This document shows, piece after piece, positions 1-7,355 of a stretch of DNA of 27,655 nt. Under the pieces are notes generated by a model. That model did no database searches. It had not been told where the DNA came from and saw nothing but the letters and a program-made list of their open reading frames with translations. The translations under genes were made by a program, and so were the position numbers. This DNA comes from an uncultured Mycolicibacterium sp. GTDB lineage: Bacteria; Actinomycetota; Actinomycetes; Mycobacteriales; Mycobacteriaceae. Numbering within the stretch: position 1 is the first letter of the stretch; each line of letters begins with the position of its first letter. The stretch lies in assembly GCF_937941905.1 (NCBI RefSeq), contig NZ_CALDGS010000154.1:1-27655 (forward strand), read 5' to 3'.

Positions 1-383
1 TCGGCGATGCGGGGACTCAACGACAGGAACGCCACCCCGCGCGGGACGAGCAGCCACTTGTAGGCCGCGGCGACCGTGACGTCGGCCCAGTCCAGGGCCA
101 GCCGCTTCCAGCCGGCCGCCTGGGTGACGTCGAGCACCACCAGGGTGTCGGTGCCGGTGACCGCGGCCCGCAGCGCGTCGGTGTCCAACACCGCGCCGTC
201 GGCGGACTGCACGACGGAGGCCACCACCACGTCGTGGTCCGCCGCCGTGGCCAGCAGTGCGTCTGCGCCCAGTTCGGAGACGGTGAACCGCGGCGGCAGG
301 CCGTAGGTGGGGGTGTTGAGGAAACCCGGCGCGCCCTCGAACAGGTCGGCCGCGCCGACCCCGGGGACCGGGTGCGCGGTCAT
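1..383 (-). CDS. Class V aminotransferase-like protein, partial, apparently internally deleted
   Basis: The reading frame opens with ATG at 383 and runs without a stop to the window edge (127 residues visible). The N-terminus has FLNTPTYGLP (residues 21-30), typical of PLP-dependent class V (NifS-fold) aminotransferases. VVVASVVQSADG (52-63), the cofactor-binding stretch DVTQAAGW (85-92) and the PLP lysine in AAYKW (K109) follow. In this family the lysine normally lies roughly 80-100 residues further on. Here the N-terminal FLNTPTYGLPPRFTV runs almost straight into the sheet before VQSADG, so the region with the small-residue phosphate-binding loop is missing although the frame is intact. ATG overlaps the stop of the upstream DUF4229 gene by 4 nt (ATGA), so the two are probably co-transcribed. 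It could be a non-functional remnant or a genuinely short variant. The substrate cannot be inferred. Confidence 0.75.
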   Translation of the reverse strand, partial: MTAHPVPGVGAADLFEGAPGFLNTPTYGLPPRFTVSELGADALLATAADHDVVVASVVQSADGAVLDTDALRAAVTGTDTLVVLDVTQAAGWKRLALDWADVTVAAAYKWLLVPRGVAFLSLSPRIA

Positions 384-691
384 TCCCGCCGCGAACGATC
401 CTCGCCGCGCAGCCGGGCCTGCAACTGCTCCCGCTCGGCCCGGCGCCGCTCGTCGAGGGCCGCCATGCTCGCCGTCGCCCGGCGGCGCAGCGGGGCGAAC
501 AGCCAGATGCCCAGCGGCAGCGCGATCACCAGCGCGAACAGCGCGGCGATCGGCAGCGGGAAGTCGTCCACGCCGAGCAACCGCCCGGCCCCGAAGATCA
601 CCGCGGTGAGCGCGACGAACAGGGCCAGCCGGGCGCCGGTGTAGGCCAACAGGTCGAGCACCACGCGTGAACCCAGCCGTTTGTCGGACAC
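380..691 (-). CDS. DUF4229 small membrane protein (Rv0531-like)
   Basis: A 103-residue protein starting at GTG (691). Two hydrophobic segments (about residues 12-36 and 44-66) are followed by a charged, Arg/Glu-rich tail (67-103) that looks coiled-coil or cytoplasmic. Length and layout match the actinobacterial DUF4229 family, represented as I recall by Rv0531 in M. tuberculosis. A TAGGCT -10-like hexamer ends 6 nt before the GTG, which fits leaderless translation. Its stop overlaps the ATG of the aminotransferase-like gene. The biochemical role is unknown; it is a probable inner-membrane protein. Confidence 0.8.
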   Translation of the reverse strand: MSDKRLGSRVVLDLLAYTGARLALFVALTAVIFGAGRLLGVDDFPLPIAALFALVIALPLGIWLFAPLRRRATASMAALDERRRAEREQLQARLRGEDRSRRE

Positions 692-697
692 GGACCG

Positions 698-703
698 AGC
701 CTA
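698..703 (-). promoter_or_regulatory. -10 element TAGGCT, leaderless promoter of the DUF4229 gene
   Basis: On the minus strand TAGGCT fits the mycobacterial -10 pattern TANNNT and lies 6 nt upstream of the GTG at 691, so transcription would start at or next to the start codon. No clear -35 is seen. The same hexamer recurs before other starts in the window. Confidence 0.5.
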
Positions 704-739
704 CAAGCGGGGCGTATATTCAATGCCAGGAGGTTTTCC

Positions 740-901
740 GTGGCGTACTTGCTCCTGATCCTGGTGATCGCCGCCCTGGTGTACCTGGGCTGGCGGATGG
801 TGCGCGCGAACAACCGCCCGCCGACGCGGGTGATCGGCCCGGACGACGATCCGGAGTTCCTGCGCCGGATCGGCAACGGCGACACCAACCCGCGTCCCTG
901 A
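740..901 (+). CDS. Small single-pass membrane protein (Rv0530A-like)
   Basis: A 53-residue ORF starts at GTG (740). A perfect Shine-Dalgarno AGGAGG at 728-733 sits 6 nt before it, which decides the start. Residues 2-19 are strongly hydrophobic (AYLLLILVIAALVYLGW) and the rest is a short polar cytoplasmic tail with PDDDPEFLRRI, so a single N-terminal membrane anchor is predicted. A TATATT hexamer at 715-720 could be the -10, leaving only a short leader. The gene is convergent with ccsA and divergent from DUF4229. A homologue at this place is annotated in M. tuberculosis as I recall (Rv0530A). Function unknown. Confidence 0.75.
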   Translation: MAYLLLILVIAALVYLGWRMVRANNRPPTRVIGPDDDPEFLRRIGNGDTNPRP

Positions 902-916
902 GCGCGGCGGGCTCCC

Positions 917-935
917 GGCCGGCCCGATACCGGCC
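917..935. terminator. GC hairpin between convergent genes
   Basis: GGCCGG (917-922) and CCGGCC (930-935) form a 6-bp perfect stem with a 7-nt loop between the 3' ends of the small membrane protein and ccsA. It lacks a U-tract, as is usual in mycobacteria. A bidirectional terminator role is an inference from position. Confidence 0.35.
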
Positions 936-1906
936 TACCCCACCCCGGCGTAGGAGTGCAGCCCGACCGTCACCAGGTTGATGAAGAACAGGTTGAACAC
1001 CATCGCCACGAACCCGGCGACGTTGATCCAGGCGGCCTTGCGGTCGCGCCAGCCCGCGGTCGAGCGGGCGTGCAGGTAGGCGGCGTAGATCACCCAGGCG
1101 ATGAACGACACCGTCTCCTTGGGGTCCCAGCCCCAGTAGCGGCCCCAGGCCTCCTCGGCCCAGATGGCCCCGAAGATCACCCCGAACCCGAACACCGGGA
1201 AGGCGAAGATCGTGGTGCGGTAGGCGATCCGGTCCAGGGTCTGGGCGTCGGGCAGCCGGTGCACGATGCGGGCCGGCACGCCCTGCGCGTCCGGCGCGCC
1301 GAACCGCGACATCTTCAACAGGAACAGGATGCTGGCCACGCCGGCGACCAGGAACACCCCGGAGCCCAGGCTGACCACCGACACGTGGATGGGCAGCCAG
1401 TAGGACTGCAGCGCCGGCATCACCGGGGCGGCGTGGCTGTAGAGCCAGCGGCCCGAGATGGTCAGCAGGATCAGCACCGGCACCAGCACGAACACCCACA
1501 GCGAGCGGTACTGCGGCCGGCGCAGCACCACCGCGGCGGCCACCAGCCCGCAGAAGCTGGTGAGGTTGATGAACTCGTACATGTTGCCCCACGGCACCCG
1601 CGAGGTGGACAGCCCGCGCAACACGATGCAGCCCAGTAGCAGCGCGATGCCGAGGTAGACCAGCGCCAGCCCGGCCCGGCCGATGCGTTCGTCGACGGTG
1701 CGGCCCGCCGGTTCGACGACCACCCCGGGGGTGTTGGCGCCGGCGGCGACCCCGGCGGTGACCGGTTCGCGGCGCTCGACCTTGCGGGCCCGGGTGTAGG
1801 CCAACTCGACCGCCAGCAGCATCAGCGCCACCGTGAGCACCACCACCGAGGAGGTGAAGGCCCAGTCCGAGTAGCGCGCCAGCCCGAGGTCGATGTCTGT
1901 GCTCAT
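935..1906 (-). CDS. ccsA: Cytochrome c biogenesis protein CcsA/CcsB (Rv0529-like)
   Basis: A 323-residue polytopic membrane protein of system II cytochrome c maturation. With ResB it is thought to carry heme across the membrane and ligate it to apocytochrome CXXCH motifs. The tryptophan-rich signature WGRYWGWDPKE is at residues 254-264. Histidines expected to act as heme ligands flank it (LPIHV, H174; YAAYLH, H279). About eight hydrophobic segments are visible, and a variable Ala/Gly/Pro-rich loop lies at 45-72. Length matches the mycobacterial family (about 324). ATG at 1906 overlaps the resB stop by 4 nt, so it is the last gene of the hemL-ccs operon. Its clients would include the cytochrome bcc complex, which is not in this window. 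Confidence 0.93.
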   Translation of the reverse strand: MSTDIDLGLARYSDWAFTSSVVVLTVALMLLAVELAYTRARKVERREPVTAGVAAGANTPGVVVEPAGRTVDERIGRAGLALVYLGIALLLGCIVLRGLSTSRVPWGNMYEFINLTSFCGLVAAAVVLRRPQYRSLWVFVLVPVLILLTISGRWLYSHAAPVMPALQSYWLPIHVSVVSLGSGVFLVAGVASILFLLKMSRFGAPDAQGVPARIVHRLPDAQTLDRIAYRTTIFAFPVFGFGVIFGAIWAEEAWGRYWGWDPKETVSFIAWVIYAAYLHARSTAGWRDRKAAWINVAGFVAMVFNLFFINLVTVGLHSYAGVG

Positions 1907-3495
1907 GGCAGATCCGTTCCGGTTCTCGCTGTGGGTGCCGGGCCGTCGAGGATCCGCGCGACGAGGCGCTCGAACTCCTCGCCCCAGCCGGAGTTGTCGG
2001 TGCGGGCCAGACCGCCCAGCTCGACGCCTACGGTACCGGGGCCGGCGGGTGTGATCCGCACCCAGATGCGCCGGCGCCGCACCAGCAGCGACACCAGCAG
2101 GCCGGCCATCATCGTCATGGCCGAGATCAGCACCCAGATCTGGGCCGGGTCGTGCGACACCTGGACGTTGATGAACGGCACCGCGCCGTCGAACCGCACG
2201 ACGGTGCCGTCCGGCAGTCGGGTGGACTCGCCGGCGGCCAGGTTGACCCGGGCCTGCTTGGTCAGCCGGCCCTGTTCGATCAGCCGCGGATCCAGCGAGA
2301 ACAGCGACTGCGGCCGGCCGGAGTCCAGGCCGGTGTCGCCCCGGTAGATGTCGATGGCCACCGCGGGCCTGTTCAGCTCGGGGAAGCTCGACATCAGCAG
2401 GGTGCCGTCGAACTCGGCGGTCGGCGCGAACAGGCCCTGGATGGCGAGCTGGTTGCGGCGCCGCTCGTCGGGGTCGTCGTACATGCCGCCGGGCGGGTCG
2501 AAGCGCATCGCGCCCGAGGACAGCAGGGTCAGCGGGTCGTCGGGCCGGAACTGCAGGGTCTGGGTGCGCACCTGCCCGTCCGGGAAGGTGACGGTGAAGG
2601 TCGGGGCGTAGCCGTGGCCCTGCAGGTAGATCCGGTCGCCACCGACGCGCAGCGGGTGGTTGACCTGCAGCCGGTACGGCCGCCAGGTGCCGGTGACCAG
2701 GTCCGCGCCGGCCTGGTACTCGATGTCCGCGGTGAACGCGGTGGCCTGCCCGTTGGGCAGGTACTCGGCCTGGAAGTCGTTGACCCGCAGGCAGATCGGG
2801 GTCAGCGAGGTGCCGTCGACGGTGTTGCCGGCGCGGAACGAGTCGAACGCCGCCGGGGAGGCCGAGCAGAACCCGGGCCCGCCGTCGGCGATGACGATGA
2901 CGTGGCCCTCGTAGCCGAACAGCTTGCCGGCGGCCACCGCCAGCAGCAGGCCCAGCAGCGAGAAGTGGAAGACGATGTTGCCGAACTCGCGCAGGTAGCC
3001 CTTCTCCGCGGCGACCTCCACCGCCCCGTCGGCGCCGTCACGGGTGACGGTGCGCCAGCCGCGCAGCCGCTCGGTGACGGTGGCGGCCAGGGCGGCGGGC
3101 TCGCCGGCCAGCTCGGCGCGGTGGTGTTTGGGCAGCCGGCCCAGGTTGCGCGGTGCGGGCACCGGCACCGCGCGCAGGCTGCGGAGGTGCTCGATCAGCC
3201 GCGGCGTCAGGCAGCCCACCAGCGACACGAACAGCAGCACGTAGATCGCGGTGAACCAGAAGCTCGAGAACACGTCGAAGGCCTGCAGCCGGTCCAGCCA
3301 CGGCCCGATCGTCGGGTGCTCGGCGATGTACTCGGCGACCTTGGACTCGTTGAGGCTGCGCTGCGGCAGCAGCGCCCCGGGGACGGCGGCCAGCGCGAGC
3401 AGGAACAGCAGCACCAGGGCGGTGCCCATCGAGGTCAGCGTCCGCCAGGTGTTGCGCACGGTGGCGGTGGCGCGCCGCAGGACCGGGACCGCCAT
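1903..3495 (-). CDS. resB: Cytochrome c biogenesis protein ResB (Rv0528-like)
   Basis: A 530-residue ResB-family membrane protein, the partner of CcsA in the system II heme lyase. Hydrophobic helices lie near residues 23-46 (MGTALVLLFLLALAAVPGALLPQ), 78-98, 170-190 (FHFSLLGLLLAVAAG) and close to the C-terminus (about 450-475). A large extracytoplasmic domain (about 195-450) lies before the last helix, the usual ResB layout. The start ATG at 3495 shares one base with the ccdA stop (TGATG), and the 3' end overlaps ccsA by 4 nt, so translation is probably coupled. A much longer upstream frame is open only because of ccdA in another frame. Length matches the M. tuberculosis homologue (about 529). 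Confidence 0.92.
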   Translation of the reverse strand: MAVPVLRRATATVRNTWRTLTSMGTALVLLFLLALAAVPGALLPQRSLNESKVAEYIAEHPTIGPWLDRLQAFDVFSSFWFTAIYVLLFVSLVGCLTPRLIEHLRSLRAVPVPAPRNLGRLPKHHRAELAGEPAALAATVTERLRGWRTVTRDGADGAVEVAAEKGYLREFGNIVFHFSLLGLLLAVAAGKLFGYEGHVIVIADGGPGFCSASPAAFDSFRAGNTVDGTSLTPICLRVNDFQAEYLPNGQATAFTADIEYQAGADLVTGTWRPYRLQVNHPLRVGGDRIYLQGHGYAPTFTVTFPDGQVRTQTLQFRPDDPLTLLSSGAMRFDPPGGMYDDPDERRRNQLAIQGLFAPTAEFDGTLLMSSFPELNRPAVAIDIYRGDTGLDSGRPQSLFSLDPRLIEQGRLTKQARVNLAAGESTRLPDGTVVRFDGAVPFINVQVSHDPAQIWVLISAMTMMAGLLVSLLVRRRRIWVRITPAGPGTVGVELGGLARTDNSGWGEEFERLVARILDGPAPTARTGTDLP

Positions 3496-4328
3496 CAGAT
3501 CGGCAGCCTCACGTCGGAGACCAGCGCGTCGCGGATCCAGGCCACGAACTCCCCCCACAGCCCGGTCAGCAGGGCCAGACCCACCAGGACGAGCAGCACC
3601 CCGCCGAAGATCTGGATGCCGCGGGTGTGCCGGCGCAGCCAGCCCAGGCCCTGCACCGCCCGCGCCGAACCGAAGGCCAGCAGCACGAACGGGATGCCCA
3701 GACCGAGGCAGTAGGCGACGACCAGCGCCACACCGCGGGCCACCGAGGCACCGTCGGTGGCCGAGGCGACGGTGATCACGCCGGTCAGCGTCGGGCCCAG
3801 ACACGGGGTCCAGCCCAGCGCGAACACCGCGCCGAGCAGCGGCGCACCGGCGATCGTCGACACCTGGCGCGGGGTGAACCGGGCCTGCCGCTGCAGGGCC
3901 GGGATGAACCCGACGAACACCAGGCCCATCAGGATCGTGACCGCGCCGCCGACCCGCTGCAGCAGCACCTGGTTGGTGATCAGGGTGGTGGTCATGCCGA
4001 GCACGGCGACGGTGCCGAGCAGGAACACCGCGGTGAACCCGGCGACGAACAGCGCGGCCGCACCCGCGACCCGCAGCCGCGCCGAACGCTCCGCGCGCGC
4101 CGAGATCGACGTTCGGGCGGATTCTTCTCGCACTTTTTCGCCCGTTGGTGCGTTTGGGCGCTGTAGGGGCGGGGGTTCGGCGCCGACGACGGCGGCCAGG
4201 TAGGACAGGTAGCCGGGCACCAGCGGCACCACGCACGGCGAGGCGAACGACACCAGCCCGGCCAGCACGCACACCCCGAGCGCCAGCAGCACCGGCCCGG
4301 CGGCGGCGATCTCGGCGAACCCGGTCAC
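3495..4328 (-). CDS. ccdA: Thiol-disulfide transporter CcdA (Rv0527-like)
   Basis: A 277-residue CcdA/DsbD-transmembrane family protein that passes reducing equivalents from cytoplasmic thioredoxin to extracytoplasmic thiol proteins for cytochrome c assembly. The two conserved redox cysteines are visible in SFASPCVVPLVPGYLS (C32) and LGWTPCLGPTLTGV (C176), each opening a three-helix half. Start is GTG at 4328, overlapping the stop of the TlpA-like gene by 4 nt. The loop after the first helices (about residues 52-82) is longer than expected. It carries a polar, less GC-rich stretch (RPNAPTGEKVREESARTS) that accounts for a length about 18 residues above the family member I recall (259). Both redox cysteines are intact, so activity is expected. 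Confidence 0.92.
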   Translation of the reverse strand: MTGFAEIAAAGPVLLALGVCVLAGLVSFASPCVVPLVPGYLSYLAAVVGAEPPPLQRPNAPTGEKVREESARTSISARAERSARLRVAGAAALFVAGFTAVFLLGTVAVLGMTTTLITNQVLLQRVGGAVTILMGLVFVGFIPALQRQARFTPRQVSTIAGAPLLGAVFALGWTPCLGPTLTGVITVASATDGASVARGVALVVAYCLGLGIPFVLLAFGSARAVQGLGWLRRHTRGIQIFGGVLLVLVGLALLTGLWGEFVAWIRDALVSDVRLPI

Positions 4329-4930
4329 GACGCCGGCTCCTGTTCGGCCGCCAGCCGCTCCACCACCGGCTGCAGGTCCTCGGCGAGCAGCTCGCGCAGG
4401 AACACCGCCGCCACCCGGTGCTGCCGGTCCAGCACGACCGTCGACGGGATGACCGTGGTCGGGTACCTGCCGCCGAAGGCGATCATGGTGCGCATCGCCG
4501 GGTCGTAGATCGACGGGTAGCCGACCCGGCGGTCGACGACGAAGTCGCGGGCGGCGTCCCGGTGGTGGTCGCGCACGTCGATGCCCAGGAACGCCACGCC
4601 GAGCTCCCGGGTGGCGTCGTAGACCTGCTGCAGCTCACCGATCTCGGCGCGGCACGGCCCGCACCACTGGCCCCACACGTTGATCACCACGACCTTGCCG
4701 GCGAACTCGGGGTCGGCCAGCGAGATCGTGCGCTGCGGGTCGAGCAGGTCCGGGCCGGTGATCGGGCCGGGGGTGCCGCGGGCGGCCGGCGGGTCGTAGA
4801 AGATGTCGGTCTGCCCGCCGGGCGCGACGAACTCGAAGGTGCCGCCCTGGGCGACGGCGTCGTCGCCGGTGGAGCATCCGGTCAGCGCGAGCACCGTCGC
4901 GCCGACCAGCAGAGCCACCAGCCGCTTCAC
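4325..4930 (-). CDS. TlpA/ResA-like thioredoxin-fold lipoprotein (Rv0526-like)
   Basis: A 201-residue protein with an N-terminal signal peptide and lipobox LTGC (C19), so it is predicted to be anchored on the outer face of the membrane. The thioredoxin domain carries the CXXC active site in WGQWCGPCRAE (C90, C93) and the cis-proline region TTVIPSTVVLD. It should reduce the apocytochrome CXXCH cysteines, taking electrons from CcdA, its immediate downstream neighbour. The GTG start at 4930 overlaps the stop of the phosphatase gene (GTGA) and the 3' end overlaps ccdA by 4 nt. It could be called ResA or CcsX; mycobacterial annotation usually leaves it as a thioredoxin-like protein. Confidence 0.9.
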   Translation of the reverse strand: MKRLVALLVGATVLALTGCSTGDDAVAQGGTFEFVAPGGQTDIFYDPPAARGTPGPITGPDLLDPQRTISLADPEFAGKVVVINVWGQWCGPCRAEIGELQQVYDATRELGVAFLGIDVRDHHRDAARDFVVDRRVGYPSIYDPAMRTMIAFGGRYPTTVIPSTVVLDRQHRVAAVFLRELLAEDLQPVVERLAAEQEPAS

Positions 4931-5550
4931 AGTCCGGCCGGCTCGCTGTATTTCCAGTCGACGACGCGGTCGCCGTCGAAGACGAACGTGTTGAGCGAGG
5001 CCAGCCCGCACATCCGCTTGCGCGGGTCGTGCGGCAGCCGCTTGCCGGTCAGGGTGCGGCGCAGGATCTCCACCGGCAGCTGGTGGCTGACCACCACCGC
5101 CTCGTGGCCGGCGGCCTTCTCGCGGGCGTTGTGCACGGCCTTGAGCATGCGGGCGGCGATCTGCCGGTAGGGCTCGCCCCAGCTCGGCCGGAACGGGTTG
5201 TACAGGTGGCGCCAGTTGCGCGGGTCGCGCAGCGCGCCGTCGCCGACCGACACCCGCTGGCCCTCGAAGACGTTCTCCGACTCGATGAGGTCCGCGTCGG
5301 TCAGCACGTCGAGCCGGTGCCGCGCGGCGATGGGGGCGGCGGTCTCCTGGGCGCGCTGCAGCGGCGAGGCGACGACGAGCACGATGTCGCGGTCGGCCAG
5401 CGCCTCGGCGACCCGGGCGGCCTGGGCCTGGCCGCGGTCGGACAGCCGGTAGCCGGGCAGCCGGCCGTAGAGGATGCCCTCCGGGTTGTGCACCTCGCCG
5501 TGGCGCATCACATGCACGGTCGTCAGATTGGCGCCGGTGGTCTGGCTCAT
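4927..5550 (-). CDS. Histidine phosphatase family protein (Rv0525-like)
   Basis: A 207-residue phosphoglycerate mutase-like protein. The catalytic RHG motif is at residues 16-18 (MRHGEVHNPEGILYGRLPG), with the second conserved arginine in ASPLQRAQET and the second histidine in VVVSHQLPVEI. This is the histidine phosphatase (branch 2-like) fold, and the substrate is not predictable. The position between hemL and the cytochrome c maturation genes is conserved in mycobacteria as I recall, but a link with heme is only an inference. ATG at 5550 overlaps the hemL stop by 4 nt. Confidence 0.88.
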   Translation of the reverse strand: MSQTTGANLTTVHVMRHGEVHNPEGILYGRLPGYRLSDRGQAQAARVAEALADRDIVLVVASPLQRAQETAAPIAARHRLDVLTDADLIESENVFEGQRVSVGDGALRDPRNWRHLYNPFRPSWGEPYRQIAARMLKAVHNAREKAAGHEAVVVSHQLPVEILRRTLTGKRLPHDPRKRMCGLASLNTFVFDGDRVVDWKYSEPAGL

Positions 5551-6866
5551 GCCGGGGTGGCCTCCGCGGCGGCACGCGCGGCCGCCGGCAGTGCGGCGGC
5601 GATGCGCTCGAACGCTTCGTCGTCGAGAACCGTTGACACGAACCAGGTTTCGAACGCGCTGGGCGGCGCGTAGACGCCGTGTTCGAGCAGAGCGTGGAAG
5701 AACGGCGGGAAGCGCCAGGTGTCGGAGGCCTTGGCCGACGCGTAGTCGGTGACCGGGTCCTCGGTGAAGAACACGCTGAGCATGGTGCCCGCCCGCTGCA
5801 CCCGGTGCGGCACCGACGCCGCGGACAGCGCCTCGGTGAGCAGCGCCTCGAGCCGGTCGGCGTTGGCGGCCAGTCGCGCGTAGGCGGCCTCGTCGGCGGC
5901 GCGCAGCGTGGCCAGCCCGGCGGCCATCGCCACCGGGTTCCCGCTCAGCGTGCCGGCCTGGTAGACCGCCCCCAGCGGGGCGAGCCGCTCCATCACCTCG
6001 GCCCGGCCGCCGAACGCCGCGGCGGGCAGCCCGCCGCTCATCACCTTGCCGAAGGTGAACAGGTCGGCGTCGACCGGGTCCAGGCCGTACCAGCCGGTGC
6101 GGCTGGCCCGGAATCCGGTCATCACCTCGTCGACGATGAGCAGCGCGCCGTGCTCGGCGGTGATGCGGCGCAGCGCGGCGTTGAACCCGGGCCGCGGCGG
6201 CACGGTGCCCATGTTGCCGGCGGCGGCCTCGGTGATCACCGCGGCGATCTGCTCGCCGTGGGCGGCGAACGCCTCCTGCACCGCGGCGACGTCGTTGTAC
6301 GGCAGCACGATGGTGTCGGCGGTGGCCGCCCCGGTCACCCCGGGCGAGGACGGCAGGCCCAGAGTGGCCACGCCGGAGCCGGCGTCGGCCAGCAGCGCGT
6401 CGGAGTGCCCGTGGTAGCAGCCGGCGAACTTGACGACCTTGGGCCGGCCGGTGAAGCCGCGGGCCAGCCGGATCGCGCTCATGGTGGCCTCGGTCCCGGA
6501 GTTGACCAACCGCAGCCGCTGCACCGGCGGCACCCGGTCGATGATCTCGGCGGCCAGTTCGGTCTCGCTCGGGGTCGGCGCCCCGTAGGACAGCCCGGCG
6601 GCGGCGGCCCGCTGCACCGCCTCGACCACGGCCGGGTGGGCGTGGCCGAGGATCATCGGCCCCCACGAGCAGACCAGGTCGACGTAGCGGTTCCCGTCGG
6701 CGTCGGTCAGCCAGTAGCCCTGCGCGGAGGTGATGAACCGCGGGGTGCCGCCCACCGAGGTGAACGCCCGCACCGGCGAGTTCACGCCACCGGGGATGAC
6801 GGCGCAGGCCTGCTCGTAGAGCCGGGCCGAGGCCGCCACCTTGGCCGAGGTGTGGTCAACACGCAT
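5547..6866 (-). CDS. hemL: Glutamate-1-semialdehyde 2,1-aminomutase
   Basis: A 439-residue class III PLP enzyme that converts glutamate-1-semialdehyde into 5-aminolevulinate, after HemA. It has the family N-terminus IPGGVNSPVRAF, the VNSGTEATMSAIRLAR cofactor-binding region, DEVMTGFR (246-253) and the PLP lysine K274 in TFGKVMSGGLP. The stretch EAAAGNMG replaces the more usual EPVAGNMG. Length is normal. ATG at 6866 is placed 7 nt after a -10 element; a GTG two codons upstream is a possible alternative. First gene of an operon continuing through the phosphatase, tlpA-like, ccdA, resB and ccsA genes, with overlaps of 1-4 nt throughout. Confidence 0.96.
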   Translation of the reverse strand: MRVDHTSAKVAASARLYEQACAVIPGGVNSPVRAFTSVGGTPRFITSAQGYWLTDADGNRYVDLVCSWGPMILGHAHPAVVEAVQRAAAAGLSYGAPTPSETELAAEIIDRVPPVQRLRLVNSGTEATMSAIRLARGFTGRPKVVKFAGCYHGHSDALLADAGSGVATLGLPSSPGVTGAATADTIVLPYNDVAAVQEAFAAHGEQIAAVITEAAAGNMGTVPPRPGFNAALRRITAEHGALLIVDEVMTGFRASRTGWYGLDPVDADLFTFGKVMSGGLPAAAFGGRAEVMERLAPLGAVYQAGTLSGNPVAMAAGLATLRAADEAAYARLAANADRLEALLTEALSAASVPHRVQRAGTMLSVFFTEDPVTDYASAKASDTWRFPPFFHALLEHGVYAPPSAFETWFVSTVLDDEAFERIAAALPAAARAAAEATPA

Positions 6867-6873
6867 GTCCACC

Positions 6874-6901
6874 AGTGTCCCAGCACCGGCGAATTGGTCA
6901 A
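6874..6901 (-). promoter_or_regulatory. hemL promoter, leaderless
   Basis: On the minus strand TTGACC (6901-6896) and GACACT (6879-6874) form a -35/-10 pair with a 16-nt spacer. The -10 ends 7 nt before the ATG at 6866, so the transcript should begin at the start codon. This is the best-formed promoter in the window and would drive the whole hemL-ccsA operon. Confidence 0.6.
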
Positions 6902-6974
6902 CGACAGGGTGTAGTGCTCGATTTCGCGGCCGGAATGTGATGCGCACGACAGCGCCGCGGCGTTCAATGGCGGT

Positions 6975-7355
6975 ATGCGGCTTCCCGAGTGGCTGGCGCG
7001 GTTCAACCGGCACGTGACCAACCCGATCCAGCGGTTGTGGGCGGGCCGGCTGCCGAGCCTGGGCATCCTCGAACACACCGGCCGCAGGTCGGGGCGCGTC
7101 TACCGCACCCCGCTGACGGTGTTCCCCACCGCCGACGGGGTGGCGATCCTGCTCACCTACGGCCCGGACCGGGACTGGTTGAAGAACGTCACCGCCGCCG
7201 GGCGGGCGAGGATGACCCGGCTGGGCCGCACCTTCGAGGTGTGCGAGCCGCGGGTGGTGTCCCGCGACGAGGCCGCCCCCGAGGTGCTCGGCCGCTGGCG
7301 GGCGGTGTTCGCGCGGCTGCCGTTCGAGCAGGCGGTGCTGCTCAGACGGGCCTGA
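6975..7355 (+). CDS. F420-dependent nitroreductase-family (Ddn-like) protein (Rv0523c-like)
   Basis: A 126-residue protein of the actinobacterial flavin/deazaflavin oxidoreductase family (split beta-barrel; Ddn, DUF385). It has the hallmark LGILEHTGRRSGRVYRTPLTVFPTADG, followed by LLTYGPDRDWLKNVTAAGRARM, matching the F420-binding core of that family. It probably uses reduced F420 to reduce an unidentified substrate. ATG at 6975 has no obvious Shine-Dalgarno; a weak TTCAAT at 6963-6968 leaves open a leaderless start. The gene is divergent from hemL, and its 3' end overlaps the convergent TetR gene by 14 nt. Confidence 0.85.
   Translation: MRLPEWLARFNRHVTNPIQRLWAGRLPSLGILEHTGRRSGRVYRTPLTVFPTADGVAILLTYGPDRDWLKNVTAAGRARMTRLGRTFEVCEPRVVSRDEAAPEVLGRWRAVFARLPFEQAVLLRRA

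Noticed and set aside
715..720. TATATT as a firm promoter of the 53-residue membrane protein
   Set aside because: The implied start would fall almost on the Shine-Dalgarno and no -35 is seen, so it is mentioned only in the gene entry.
3496..4272. Upstream extension of the resB frame to 789 codons
   Set aside because: The extension is out of frame with and fully overlapped by ccdA. The ResB family starts at the ATG at 3495, which also has the TGATG junction.
4635..4877. Arg-rich alternative frames inside the tlpA-like gene and similar short frames elsewhere
   Set aside because: They have no start signals and show the Arg/Pro-rich composition expected from frame shadows in high-GC DNA.
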